Shown here piece by piece: positions 11,210-19,254 of a DNA stretch of 38,322 bases (within the stretch, counting starts at the first letter, position 1; the number at the start of each line of letters is the position of its first letter). This DNA comes from Microbacteriaceae bacterium UBA1487. GTDB lineage: Bacteria; Actinomycetota; Actinomycetes; Actinomycetales; Microbacteriaceae. The stretch covers positions 118,098 through 156,419 of the forward strand of contig DCRR01000011.1 of NCBI GenBank assembly GCA_002325245.1, in the 5' to 3' direction. The notes beneath the pieces are model-generated. The model ran no database searches. It was not told the DNA's origin and saw only the letters and a list, made by a program, of their open reading frames with translations. The position numbers were made by a program, and so were the translations under genes.

Positions 11210-12190
11210 ATGCCTGACATCATCGGCACGATCCTCTGGCCCATCAAATGGGTCATCGAAGCGATCCTCGTTGCGTTCCACTGGGTGCTGAGCGCCGCCG
11301 GCATGGACCCGGCCGCCGGCCTCACGTGGGTGCTCTCGATCGTGGGTCTGGTGCTCGTGGTCCGGGCCGCTCTGATTCCGCTCTTCGTGCGGCAGATCCA
11401 CAGCCAGCGGAAGATGCTGGAGGTCGCGCCCCAGCTCAAGAAGATCCAGGACAAGTACAAGGGCAAGCGCGATCAGTACTCGCGTGAGGCGATGCAGCGC
11501 GAGACCATGGCGCTCTACTCGAAGGCGGGCACCAACCCCTTCGCCTCGTGCCTTCCGCTCCTCGTTCAGATGCCGATCTTCTTCGGTCTGTTCTCGGTGC
11601 TCAACGAGGCGAACCAGAGTCGGGCCGGCGTGGGCCTGCTCAGCCAGGACCTGGCCGACCAGTTCGGCTCGGCGTCGCTGTTCGGAATCGCTCCGCTGCA
11701 CGACAGCATCCAGAGCGCACTCGCGGCCAACCCGGTTGAGACGGTCGTCATCGTCATCGCCGTGGTCATGGTCGTGCTGATGACGGCGTCGCAGTTCATC
11801 ACGCAGCTGCAGATCATGTCGAAGAACCAGTCGCCGGAGATGAAGGAAAGCCCGATGTACCGGCAGCAGCGCATCCTGCTGTACGTGCTGCCGCTGGTCT
11901 TCGCATTCTCCGGCTTCGCGTTCCCGATCGGCGTGATGTTCTACTGGCTGACCTCGAACATCTGGACCATGGTCCAGCAGTTCATCGTGATCCGGAACAT
12001 GCCGATGCCCGGCAGTGAAGCGGCGCTCGCCCGCGAGGCGCGTCTGGCGAAGAAGCGCCGCGCGAAGATGGGTGAGGACGCCGAGGAGCTGGCCGAAGAA
12101 ACCGTCGAAGAGACCAAGGCGCGGATTCAGCGCCAGCAGCCCGTGAGCAAGAAGCGTGCGAAGAAGCAGAGTGGGAGCAAGCGCTCGTGA
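11210..12190 (+). CDS. yidC: Membrane protein insertase YidC/OxaI
   Basis: A 326-residue insertase of the Oxa1/YidC family that inserts membrane proteins alone or with SecYEG. It has the short Gram-positive form without the large periplasmic P1 domain. Hydrophobic segments lie near residues 38-62 (the positively charged groove arginine is probably in LVVRAALIPLFVRQIHSQ), 100-122, 180-205 and 220-255, with the cytoplasmic helical hairpin KMLEVAPQLKKIQDKYKGKR between the first two. The C-terminus is highly basic (KKRAKKQSGSKRS), as expected for a ribosome-contacting tail. AAAGGG precedes the ATG at a rather long distance. Its end overlaps the jag start (GTGA). Confidence 0.96.
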   Translation: MPDIIGTILWPIKWVIEAILVAFHWVLSAAGMDPAAGLTWVLSIVGLVLVVRAALIPLFVRQIHSQRKMLEVAPQLKKIQDKYKGKRDQYSREAMQRETMALYSKAGTNPFASCLPLLVQMPIFFGLFSVLNEANQSRAGVGLLSQDLADQFGSASLFGIAPLHDSIQSALAANPVETVVIVIAVVMVVLMTASQFITQLQIMSKNQSPEMKESPMYRQQRILLYVLPLVFAFSGFAFPIGVMFYWLTSNIWTMVQQFIVIRNMPMPGSEAALAREARLAKKRRAKMGEDAEELAEETVEETKARIQRQQPVSKKRAKKQSGSKRS

Positions 12191-12705
12191 CTGATATCGA
12201 AACCACCCCGGCGAGCCCGGCCCCTGTTGCGGACGACGCCCCGAGCCAGGACCAGCTGGTGGAGGAAGGCGACATCGCGGCGGACTACATCGAGGAGCTC
12301 CTCGATATCGCTGACCTCGATGGTGACATCGAGATCGATGCTCGCGCTGGTCGCGCGTACCTCTCCGTGACGGCAACCGGCGAGTCGAATCTGCGGATGC
12401 TCTCGAGCTCGGATGCGGTCAACGCGCTCCAGGAGCTCACGCGTCTGGCGGTGCAGAACCGCACGGGGCGCTTCTCGCGCCTGATCCTCGACGTGGGCGG
12501 CTCGCGCGATGCCCGTGCCGCGGAGCTCGCGCGCATCGTCGACCATGCCATCGAGCGGATCGAAGCCGGCGCCGCCTCGGCATCGCTGCCGCCGATGTCG
12601 AGCTACGAGCGCAAGCTCGTGCATGACCTCGTCGCCGGCCGCGGATTCGTCTCCGCCTCCGAGGGCGAGGGGCGCGACCGCCACACGGTGATCTCGCGCG
12701 GCTGA
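12187..12705 (+). CDS. jag: Jag/KhpB-type KH-R3H RNA-binding protein
   Basis: A 172-residue protein with an acidic N-terminus (about 1-45), a KH-like domain (about 46-110, including TGRFSRLILDVGG) and a C-terminal R3H domain (SSYERKLVHDLVA, then GRDRHTVI). It matches the Jag/EloR/KhpB family, single-strand nucleic-acid binders that influence cell elongation and division, and it sits after yidC as usual. It lacks the long Jag N-terminal domain of Firmicutes, which is normal for actinobacteria. Start is GTG at 12187, coupled to yidC. Its stop codon directly abuts a parS site. Confidence 0.92.
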   Translation: MTDIETTPASPAPVADDAPSQDQLVEEGDIAADYIEELLDIADLDGDIEIDARAGRAYLSVTATGESNLRMLSSSDAVNALQELTRLAVQNRTGRFSRLILDVGGSRDARAAELARIVDHAIERIEAGAASASLPPMSSYERKLVHDLVAGRGFVSASEGEGRDRHTVISRG

Positions 12706-12721
12706 TGTTTCACGTGAAACA
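12706..12721. promoter_or_regulatory. parS centromere site 1
   Basis: TGTTTCACGTGAAACA is a perfect 16-bp palindrome identical to the canonical bacterial parS consensus bound by ParB. It begins immediately after the jag stop codon. Confidence 0.97.
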
Positions 12722-12744
12722 TTGCCCCGCGGTGAGCGAACGCC

Positions 12745-13374
12745 GTGGTTGATGTCGAGGTCGAGCCGGCCATCGCTGCGGCGATGTTCGGCGAACAGAT
12801 CGAGCAGGCGCGCGCTTTCACGGCGGACCTCGGCGCCCGCGGCGAAGAGCTCGGACTGATCGGTCCCCTCGAGCCGCCTCGGATCTGGACCCGTCACGTG
12901 CTGAACAGTGCTTTGGTGGCACCGCTGATCGCCGAGGGTGCGCGCGTCGGCGACGTCGGCAGTGGTGGAGGACTTCCCGGTCTCGTGCTCGCGATCGCAC
13001 GACCGGATGCGCACTTCACGCTCATCGAGCCGATGGAGCGCCGGACGGACTGGCTGTCGGAGCAGGTTGATCGACTGTCGCTCGCCAATGTCGACGTCCT
13101 CCGCGCGCGCGCCGACGAGGCCGGGGTCGAGGGGATTCTGGACCAGGTCACGGCCCGCGCCGTGTCGGCCCTCAGCAAGCTCATCCCGATGACCGCCCCG
13201 TTGCTGCGGCCCGGTGGCGAGCTGATTCTGCTCAAAGGCGAGCGGGTCGCGGCCGAGACGGAAGCCGCTTCGAAGGTCATTCGAAAGCACCGACTGCGGA
13301 ACGTCGAGACTCTGGTTCTCGGCGACGGGATGATCCCCGAGGTCACGCGGGTCTTTCGGGCTACAGTTGACTGA
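12745..13374 (+). CDS. rsmG: 16S rRNA (guanine-N7) methyltransferase RsmG
   Basis: RsmG (GidB) uses S-adenosylmethionine to methylate N7 of G527 (E. coli numbering) in 16S rRNA. The 209-residue product has the RIWTRHVLNSALV substrate/SAM segment, motif I VGDVGSGGGLPGLVLAI, the LIEPMERRTDWL segment, and the TARAVSALSKLI and LILLKGE strands. The GTG start at 12745 is the only sensible one: a GTG 13 nt earlier is out of frame and soon meets a stop. Loss of this gene gives low-level streptomycin resistance in other bacteria. It sits between two parS sites, as in many actinobacteria. Confidence 0.95.
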   Translation: MVDVEVEPAIAAAMFGEQIEQARAFTADLGARGEELGLIGPLEPPRIWTRHVLNSALVAPLIAEGARVGDVGSGGGLPGLVLAIARPDAHFTLIEPMERRTDWLSEQVDRLSLANVDVLRARADEAGVEGILDQVTARAVSALSKLIPMTAPLLRPGGELILLKGERVAAETEAASKVIRKHRLRNVETLVLGDGMIPEVTRVFRATVD

Positions 13375-13406
13375 TCTCGGCGCTCGAGCCGGCGTGACCA
13401 TCACGA

Positions 13407-13422
13407 TGTTTCACGTGAAACA
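13407..13422. promoter_or_regulatory. parS centromere site 2
   Basis: A second perfect TGTTTCACGTGAAACA, 701 bp from the first (start to start), in the rsmG-parA spacer. ParB bound here could also repress parAB, whose start is 88 nt downstream. Confidence 0.97.
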
Positions 13423-13509
13423 TCTCGCGCCGTGGCCGAGAAGCCAGCGGAAAGGCCACCATGCCGATCCCGCAAACGACCACCAACGCTGCGAGAAGGA
13501 ACCACTGCG

Positions 13510-14472
13510 GTGACTGCCCACAACAACTACGACGAGACGCCGTTGGCCCGAGAGGTGGCGGAGCTCACTCGCCGTCGCATCGCCCTGGCCGAGGCGGTCC
13601 TGCCGCGCCCGACTCACACCCGCGTGTTCACCGTCGCCAACCAGAAGGGCGGCGTCGGCAAGACCACCTCGACGGTCAACCTCGCGGCGGCGCTCGCCCA
13701 GAGCGGCGCCCGAGTGCTGGTCATCGACCTCGACCCGCAGGGAAACGCCTCGACCGCACTCGGCGTGGAGCACCGCTCCGACACCGCCAGCGTCTATGAC
13801 GTGATGATCGACGATGTTCCGATGCGCGACGTCGTGCAGTCCAGCCCGGAGTTCGCGGGCCTCGACTGCGTCCCTGCCACGATCCATCTCGCCGGGGCCG
13901 AGATCGAACTCGTGTCGCTGGTGGCGCGCGAGCAGCGTCTGCGGACGGCGCTGCAGAAATTCCTGGGCGAGGCCGAGGAGCCGTACCACTACGTCTTCAT
14001 CGACTGCCCGCCCTCGCTCGGTCTGCTGACGCTCAACGCCTTCGTCGCCGCCCGCGAGGTGCTCATTCCGATCCAGTGCGAGTACTACGCGCTCGAGGGT
14101 CTCAGCCAACTGCTCAACAACATCGAGCTCATCCAGAAGCACCTGAATCAGAAGCTGCGTCTCAGCACGATCCTCCTCACGATGTACGACTCGCGCACGA
14201 ATCTCGCGAATCAGGTCGTGGATGAGGTGCGCGAGCACTTCCCCGACCAGACCCTCACGACGGTGATCCCGCGCTCGGTGCGCATCTCCGAGGCGCCCAG
14301 CTACGGGCAGAGCGTGATCAGCTATGACAGCAACTCTCCCGGCTCCCTCTCCTACCGCGAGGCGGCCGCCGAGATCGCTCGACGGGGTGCCGGTGGCGCC
14401 ACGCTGAACGGGGGAGTCGCGACGACGGGTCCGACCGAGGTTTCGACGGCTCAGGCAGGGGAGACGAACTGA
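13510..14472 (+). CDS. parA: Chromosome-partitioning ATPase ParA
   Basis: ParA (Soj) forms ATP-dependent dimers on the nucleoid that pull or position ParB-parS complexes. The 320-residue product has an N-terminal helical extension (about 1-37), the deviant Walker A KGGVGKTT (46-53), switch I DLDPQGNAS, and Walker B VFIDCPPSLGLLT, followed by PIQCEYYALEGLSQL. I chose GTG at 13510 because AAGGA lies 9 nt upstream. An in-frame GTG at 13432 would add 26 poorly conserved, Arg/Pro-rich residues. The stop overlaps the parB start by one base (TGATG). Confidence 0.95.
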   Translation: MTAHNNYDETPLAREVAELTRRRIALAEAVLPRPTHTRVFTVANQKGGVGKTTSTVNLAAALAQSGARVLVIDLDPQGNASTALGVEHRSDTASVYDVMIDDVPMRDVVQSSPEFAGLDCVPATIHLAGAEIELVSLVAREQRLRTALQKFLGEAEEPYHYVFIDCPPSLGLLTLNAFVAAREVLIPIQCEYYALEGLSQLLNNIELIQKHLNQKLRLSTILLTMYDSRTNLANQVVDEVREHFPDQTLTTVIPRSVRISEAPSYGQSVISYDSNSPGSLSYREAAAEIARRGAGGATLNGGVATTGPTEVSTAQAGETN

Positions 14473-15425
14473 TGGCAGCACCCAAGCGCACGGGACTGGG
14501 ACGCGGAATCGGCGCTCTCATCCCGACGAGCTCCGACGCGAGCGACCGGCCGGTCGATGTCTTCTTCGCCGGCGACGTCGAAGTGCCCGAAGAGGGCCTG
14601 GTCGCCGTCCCCGGCGCGCGCCTGGCGGAGCTCTCCCCCGATGACATCGTTCCCAACCCGCAGCAGCCGCGCACCGAGTTCCGCCAGGAGGAGCTCGACG
14701 AACTCGTCGTCTCCGTGCGCGAGTTCGGCGTTCTGCAGCCCATCGTCGTCCGGCCTCGCCCGGGCGCGGGAGTCGGCGAGGCGCAGTACGAGCTGATCAT
14801 GGGCGAGCGCCGTCTGCGTGCGACGAAGATCGCCGGGCTCGACCGCATCCCCGCCATCGTCAAGAACACGGCTGATGACGCGATGCTGCGTGACGCACTG
14901 CTCGAGAACCTGCACCGCGCCGAGCTGAATCCGCTGGAAGAGGCGTCCGCCTACCAGCAGCTGCTCTCCGACTTCGGGATCACGCAGGAGCAGCTCGCCG
15001 AGCGCATCGGCCGCTCGCGTCCGCAGATCACGAACACGCTGCGCCTGCTCCGCCTGCCCGAGCCGGTGCAGCGCCGCGTGGCGGCCGGAGTGCTCAGCGC
15101 GGGCCACGCGCGGGCCATCCTGTCGACAGGCTCTCCCGACGAGATGGAGCGCCTCGCCGACAAGATCGTCAACGAGGACCTGTCGGTGCGCGCCGCCGAG
15201 GCCGCCGCCGGGACGTCTCCGACGGCGAAGGCGAAGAAGCCGAAGCCGACCGCGGGCCGGCGCCAGGGTCAGCTCGACGAGATCGCGGAGGCACTCGGCG
15301 ATCGGCTCGACACCCGGGTTCGCATCGCTCTCGGCGCGAACAAGGGCACCGTGACGATCGAATTCGCCACCGTCGCCGACCTCAACCGGATCCTCGGCGA
15401 ACTCGGGCAGCCCGGCTTCCAGTAG
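14472..15425 (+). CDS. parB: Chromosome-partitioning protein ParB
   Basis: ParB is the parS-binding CTPase that loads and slides as a clamp. The 317-residue product begins with the conserved LGRGIGALIP, then the N-terminal CTP-binding domain with VRPRPG and the GERRLRAT motif, then the central helix-turn-helix region (ENLHRAELNPLEEASAY, LAERIGRSRPQITNTLRL) and the C-terminal dimerisation domain after a Lys/Pro-rich linker (KAKKPKPTAGRR). Two cognate parS sites lie within 2 kb upstream. The gene ends at a convergent hairpin facing ddl. Confidence 0.96.
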   Translation: MAAPKRTGLGRGIGALIPTSSDASDRPVDVFFAGDVEVPEEGLVAVPGARLAELSPDDIVPNPQQPRTEFRQEELDELVVSVREFGVLQPIVVRPRPGAGVGEAQYELIMGERRLRATKIAGLDRIPAIVKNTADDAMLRDALLENLHRAELNPLEEASAYQQLLSDFGITQEQLAERIGRSRPQITNTLRLLRLPEPVQRRVAAGVLSAGHARAILSTGSPDEMERLADKIVNEDLSVRAAEAAAGTSPTAKAKKPKPTAGRRQGQLDEIAEALGDRLDTRVRIALGANKGTVTIEFATVADLNRILGELGQPGFQ

Positions 15426-15431
15426 CGGGTG

Positions 15432-15452
15432 CGCGGCGCGTCGAGCGCCGCG
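15432..15452. terminator. Bidirectional hairpin between parB and ddl
   Basis: CGCGGCGC-GTCGA-GCGCCGCG forms an 8-bp G+C stem with a 5-nt loop, lying 7 nt after parB and 24 nt beyond the convergent ddl stop. There is no T run, which is common for actinobacterial terminators. Confidence 0.6.
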
Positions 15453-15475
15453 GGGCCGTTCTCCTCGCCGACGCG

Positions 15476-16426
15476 CTAGTCGGCAGCGGCCGCTTCGGCG
15501 AGCCGCGCATAGACCCAGCCCAGGTCGTGGCCAGCTGCCTCGAGCGACTGGGGAAGCAGTGACGTCTCGGTGAGCCCGGGAAGCACGTTCGCCTCCAGGA
15601 ACCAGGGAGTGCCGGCGCCGTCGATGATCAGGTCGACCCGCGAGATGTGGCGCAGCCCGAGGGCGCGATGCGCGGTGAGCGCGGCGGCGGCCGCCCGTTC
15701 CGCGATCTCATCCGAGATCCGGGCCGGGGTGTAGAACCGCGTCTCGCCGGCGTTGTAGCGCGCCTCGAAGCTGTAGACGCCCGAGAGCGGCTCGATCTCG
15801 ACCGCGGGCAGGGCGACCGGCCCGTCGCCGGTGTCGATGATGCTGACGGCGATCTCGGTGCCGGTGATGCGCTGCTCGACGAGAGCGACATCGCCGTAGG
15901 TGTAGGCGTCGACCATGGCGCGCGGCAGCCCCGCGGCGTCGGCCACGAGCGTGACGCCCTGCGCCGAACCGCCCTGGGCGGGCTTCACGACCAGGGGGCC
16001 GGAGAGCTCGTCGCTGATGGTTGCGAACACCGCGTCGGCCCCGAGCTCGCGGAACACGTCGCGCGCCAGAGTGATGGAACTCGGCGTCGAGACGCCCGCA
16101 CGGGCGACGAGCGTCTTGGCGGTGGGTTTGTCCCAGGCGAGGCGGGCGGCCTCGGCGCGGGAGCCGACGAAGGGCACGCCGATGAACTCGAGCAGTCCCC
16201 GCAGAGCGCCGTCCTCGCCGGAGGCACCGTGCAGCGCCGGCCACACGACGTCGGGGCGCTCGTCGCGCAGCCACGGGAGCAGGGAGGCGTCCGGATCGCG
16301 CAGTTCGACCGCGAGGCCGTGGTGCTGCAGACTGTCGGCGACTCGACGGCCGGATCGGAGCGAGACGTCGCGCTCGTGTGAGATGCCGCCCGCGAGAACC
16401 ACGATGCGGAGCTTCGATACGGTCAT
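15476..16426 (-). CDS. ddl: D-alanine--D-alanine ligase family ATP-grasp protein
   Basis: Catalyses ATP-dependent joining of two D-alanines for the peptidoglycan pentapeptide. The 316-residue ATP-grasp protein has the N-terminal LAGGISHERDVSLRSG motif, the HGASGEDGALRGLLE loop with VPFVGS, the ATP-binding DKPTAK and LVVKPAQGGSAQGV segments, and the C-terminal metal/substrate segment EANVLPGLTETSLLPQ. It starts at ATG 16426, 6 nt after the aminotransferase stop, so the two are co-transcribed. It is somewhat shorter than typical Ddl (340-370), and actinobacteria often carry a second longer ddl; this could be a paralogue of narrower or altered specificity. Confidence 0.85.
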   Translation of the reverse strand: MTVSKLRIVVLAGGISHERDVSLRSGRRVADSLQHHGLAVELRDPDASLLPWLRDERPDVVWPALHGASGEDGALRGLLEFIGVPFVGSRAEAARLAWDKPTAKTLVARAGVSTPSSITLARDVFRELGADAVFATISDELSGPLVVKPAQGGSAQGVTLVADAAGLPRAMVDAYTYGDVALVEQRITGTEIAVSIIDTGDGPVALPAVEIEPLSGVYSFEARYNAGETRFYTPARISDEIAERAAAAALTAHRALGLRHISRVDLIIDGAGTPWFLEANVLPGLTETSLLPQSLEAAGHDLGWVYARLAEAAAAD

Positions 16427-16432
16427 GATCCC

Positions 16433-17749
16433 TCAGCCGACGTTCGGGGGGAGCACGCCCTGGCGCTCCTCGGTCTGGATGCTCAGCGGTCCGGTCTGCG
16501 AGAACTCGTTCAGCAGCGACAGCTCGCCGTTGATGACGGTGGCCAGGCGCCGCACGCCTTCGCGGATGAACTCCGGCGTCGGGTAGCAGAACGACAGCCG
16601 CATGGCATTGCGTCCGCCGCCGTCGGCGAAGAACGCGGTTCCCGGGGTGTAGGCGACAAGCTCCTTCACGGCGCGCGGCAGCATCGCCTTCGAATCGAGG
16701 TGACCCGGCATGGTGAGCCAGACGTAGAAGCCGCCGTTGGGGACCGTCCAGTGCAGGCCGGGAAGGTGCTCCTTGAGTGCGGTGAGCATGGCGTCGCGTC
16801 GCTCTTTGTAGCTGGAGCGGAACACATCGATCTGACCGCGCCAGTCGGCGCTGGCGAGGTACTCGGAGATGACGATCTGCGCGAACGAGCTCGGCGAGAG
16901 CACGGCCGCCTCGTTGGCAAGAATGAGTTTCTCTCGAATAGCGTGGGGAGCGAGCGCCCACCCGACGCGGAGGCCCGGCGCGAGGGTCTTCGAGAAGGTG
17001 CCGAGGTAGACCACGCCGTCCTCTTCGAGCGAGCGCATCGCGTGCGGCGGCGCCTGATCGAAGTAGAGCAGACCGTAGGGGTTGTCCTCGATGACGAGGA
17101 TGTCGTTCGCACGCGCGATCTCGAGCACCTCCATCCGGCGCTGCCAGCTGAGAGTCACCCCCATCGGGTTCTGGAACGACGGAATCGTGTAGAGGAACTT
17201 CAGGCGCTTGCCCGCGCGCTTCAGGTTCGCGATCGTCTCACGCAGCGACTCCGGGATGAGCCCGTGCTCGTCCATCGCCACGTGCGCGACCTCCGCCTGG
17301 AACGAGCGGAAGACGACCATTGCGGTCACGTAGCTCGGCCCCTCGGCGATGACGACGTCGCCGGGATCCAGGAACAGCTTCGAGACGAGCTCCAGCGCGT
17401 GCTGCGAGCCCGTGGTGACCACGACGTCGTCGACGCTGGCGTGGATGCCCTCGAGCGACATCACATCGAGAATCTGCTCCCGCAGCCGCGGTGTTCCCTG
17501 GCCGGAGCCGTACTGCAGGGCGACGGGGCCCTGGTCGCGCACCGTGCGCATCACCGCGGTCTCGACGAGCTCCTGGGGGAGCGCCGAGACATTCGGCATG
17601 CCGCCCGCGAGCGAGACCACCTCGGGCCGGCTCGCGACGGCGAACAGAGCTCGGACCTCGGACACGCTGAGGCCCGCGGTGCGGGCGGCATAGTGCGAGT
17701 ACCAGGGATCGAGGTTCGTTCCCGGGTTCGGCGGGGTCGCGGCGGTCAT
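16433..17749 (-). CDS. PLP-dependent aminotransferase, class I (2-aminoadipate/aromatic type)
   Basis: A 438-residue fold-type I aminotransferase. The N-terminal segment EVVSLAGGMPNVSALP and the QYGSGQGTPRLREQI motif are typical of the LysN/ARO8/MocR-related subgroup. The PLP lysine is Lys254 in GTFSKTLAPGLRVGW, with upstream SFQNPMG and VIEDNPYGLLYFD (Asp for the pyridine nitrogen). The C-terminal RLSFCYP carries the carboxylate-binding Arg. There is no N-terminal winged helix, so it is an enzyme rather than a MocR regulator. The substrate cannot be fixed from sequence. Its operon with ddl is suggestive of an amino-acid or cell-wall link, but that is inference. Confidence 0.88.
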   Translation of the reverse strand: MTAATPPNPGTNLDPWYSHYAARTAGLSVSEVRALFAVASRPEVVSLAGGMPNVSALPQELVETAVMRTVRDQGPVALQYGSGQGTPRLREQILDVMSLEGIHASVDDVVVTTGSQHALELVSKLFLDPGDVVIAEGPSYVTAMVVFRSFQAEVAHVAMDEHGLIPESLRETIANLKRAGKRLKFLYTIPSFQNPMGVTLSWQRRMEVLEIARANDILVIEDNPYGLLYFDQAPPHAMRSLEEDGVVYLGTFSKTLAPGLRVGWALAPHAIREKLILANEAAVLSPSSFAQIVISEYLASADWRGQIDVFRSSYKERRDAMLTALKEHLPGLHWTVPNGGFYVWLTMPGHLDSKAMLPRAVKELVAYTPGTAFFADGGGRNAMRLSFCYPTPEFIREGVRRLATVINGELSLLNEFSQTGPLSIQTEERQGVLPPNVG

Positions 17750-17797
17750 GTGAGGTCCGTTCGTCGGAATGACATCAAGGGTAGCCCGAGCGCAGCA

Positions 17798-17832
17798 GTG
17801 GCCCCGTCCCCCCGAGGGGGGAGCGGGGCCAC
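17798..17832 (-). terminator. Strong terminator downstream of trxA
   Basis: GTGGCCCCG and CGGGGCCAC form a 9-bp outer stem, continued by TCCCCCC pairing with GGGGGGA, with one bulged G and a minimal loop. It lies 15 nt beyond the trxA stop. No T run follows. The stem is one of the strongest in the window and insulates trxBA from the aminotransferase-ddl unit. Confidence 0.8.
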
Positions 17833-17847
17833 CGGAGTCGAACTGGC

Positions 17848-18171
17848 CTAGGCCAGGAAGTCGGCCAGATCCGCCTCGAGCGCCGGCTTCGGCTTGGCGC
17901 CGACGATGCGCTTCTTGATCTCGCCGCCCTGGAAGACATACATCGCCGGAATCGAGGTGATCCCGTACTTCATCGCCGTCTCCGGGTTGTCGTCGACGTT
18001 GAGCTTGACGATGTCGATCTTGTCGGCGTGCTCCTCGGCGATCTTGTCGAGGATCGGCGAGACGGCGCGACACGGGCCGCACCACTCGGCCCAGAAGTCG
18101 ACCATGATCGGCTTCTCGGATGCGAGCACGTCGCTCGCGAAGGTGGCGTCGGTGACGTTCTTGGCAGACAT
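17848..18171 (-). CDS. trxA: Thioredoxin
   Basis: A 107-residue canonical thioredoxin: the active site WCGPC has Cys31 and Cys34, followed by RAVSPILDKIA, the cis-proline region TSIPAMYVF, and GGEIKKRIVGAKPK. It is reduced by the thioredoxin reductase encoded 30 nt upstream and delivers electrons to ribonucleotide reductase, peroxiredoxins and other targets in the cytoplasm. Length and motifs are standard. The start is ATG 18171 with AGGT upstream; the gene ends just before a strong hairpin. Confidence 0.97.
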   Translation of the reverse strand: MSAKNVTDATFASDVLASEKPIMVDFWAEWCGPCRAVSPILDKIAEEHADKIDIVKLNVDDNPETAMKYGITSIPAMYVFQGGEIKKRIVGAKPKPALEADLADFLA

Positions 18172-18201
18172 TGCTGACCTACTTTCTTGACGGTGCGCCC
18201 G

Positions 18202-19176
18202 TCAGGCGGGCTGGGTTTCGGTGCTGGGACTCACGCGCGTGACGGCGTCGGCATCCGCCAGGGCGGCGAGGTAGTGCTCGGCGTCGAGCGCCGCGACGAC
18301 CCCGGAGCCTGCGGCGGTCGCCGCCTGCTTGTAGGTCGGGTCGACCACATCGCCCGCGGCGAACACGCCCGGCAGGCTGGTCTTCGAGCTGCGGCCCTCG
18401 ACGGCGATCGTGCCCTCGGGGGCCAGCTCGAGCTGGTCGTGAACGAGGTGGGTGCGCGGGTCGGCGCCGATCGCCACGAACAGGCCGGTCACATCGAGGG
18501 TCGTCTCGGTGCCGTCCTCGGTGTTCGTCAGGCCGATGCCGGAGACCTTGGCGTCGCCATAGATGCTGGTGATCTCGTTGTTCCAGATGACCTCGATCTT
18601 CGGGTCGGCGAACGCGCGCTCCTGCATCGCGGCGGAGGCGCGGAAGGCATCGCGACGGTGGATCAGGTACACCTTGTCGGCGAAGCGAGTGAGGAACGTC
18701 GCCTCTTCGAGCGCCGAGTCGCCGCCGCCGACGACGGCCACGTTCTGCTGCTTGAAGAACGCGCCGTCGCACGTGGCGCACCACGAGACGCCGAAGCCGG
18801 AGAGACGTTCCTCGTCGGGAAGGCCGAGCTTTCGGTAGGCAGAACCGGTCGCGTAGATCACGGCGCGGGCCTCGTGCACGCTGCCGTCACCGAGGTGCAC
18901 GCGCTTCACGTCGCCCTCGAGCTCGAGCTTCGTCACATCGTCGTAGACGATCTCGGTGCCGAAGCGCTCGGCCTGCTGCTGCATCCGCACCATCAGGTCG
19001 GGGCCCATGATGCCCTCCGGGAAGCCCGGGAAGTTGTCGACCTCGGTGGTCTTCATCAGCTCACCGCCGAACTCGACCGAGCTGGCGATGACCAGTGGTT
19101 CGAGGTTCGCGCGAGCCGCGTAGATGGCGGCGGTGTAGCCGGCGGGGCCGGAACCGACGATGATGACCTGACGCAT
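18202..19176 (-). CDS. trxB: Thioredoxin-disulfide reductase
   Basis: An FAD- and NADPH-dependent reductase of thioredoxin. The 324-residue product has the FAD motif GSGPAGYTAA (8-17), the redox-active CATC (Cys133, Cys136), the NADPH motif GGGDSALEEA with HRRDAFRA, and the C-terminal FAD motif GVFAAGDV. ATG at 19176 has AAGGAG 8 nt upstream, so I reject a 9-codon upstream extension. A minus-strand TAGGAT (19221-19216) may be its own -10, and a TTCCCGG/CCGGGAA inverted repeat (19233-19247) lies between it and murJ. trxB and trxA form one transcription unit. Confidence 0.97.
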   Translation of the reverse strand: MRQVIIVGSGPAGYTAAIYAARANLEPLVIASSVEFGGELMKTTEVDNFPGFPEGIMGPDLMVRMQQQAERFGTEIVYDDVTKLELEGDVKRVHLGDGSVHEARAVIYATGSAYRKLGLPDEERLSGFGVSWCATCDGAFFKQQNVAVVGGGDSALEEATFLTRFADKVYLIHRRDAFRASAAMQERAFADPKIEVIWNNEITSIYGDAKVSGIGLTNTEDGTETTLDVTGLFVAIGADPRTHLVHDQLELAPEGTIAVEGRSSKTSLPGVFAAGDVVDPTYKQAATAAGSGVVAALDAEHYLAALADADAVTRVSPSTETQPA

Positions 19177-19254
19177 GAGGCGTACTCCTTTAGGGCGGAA
19201 CACTCAGTTCAACCCATCCTAGGTTCGCGGCATTCCCGGACCGGGAACGGCAGG

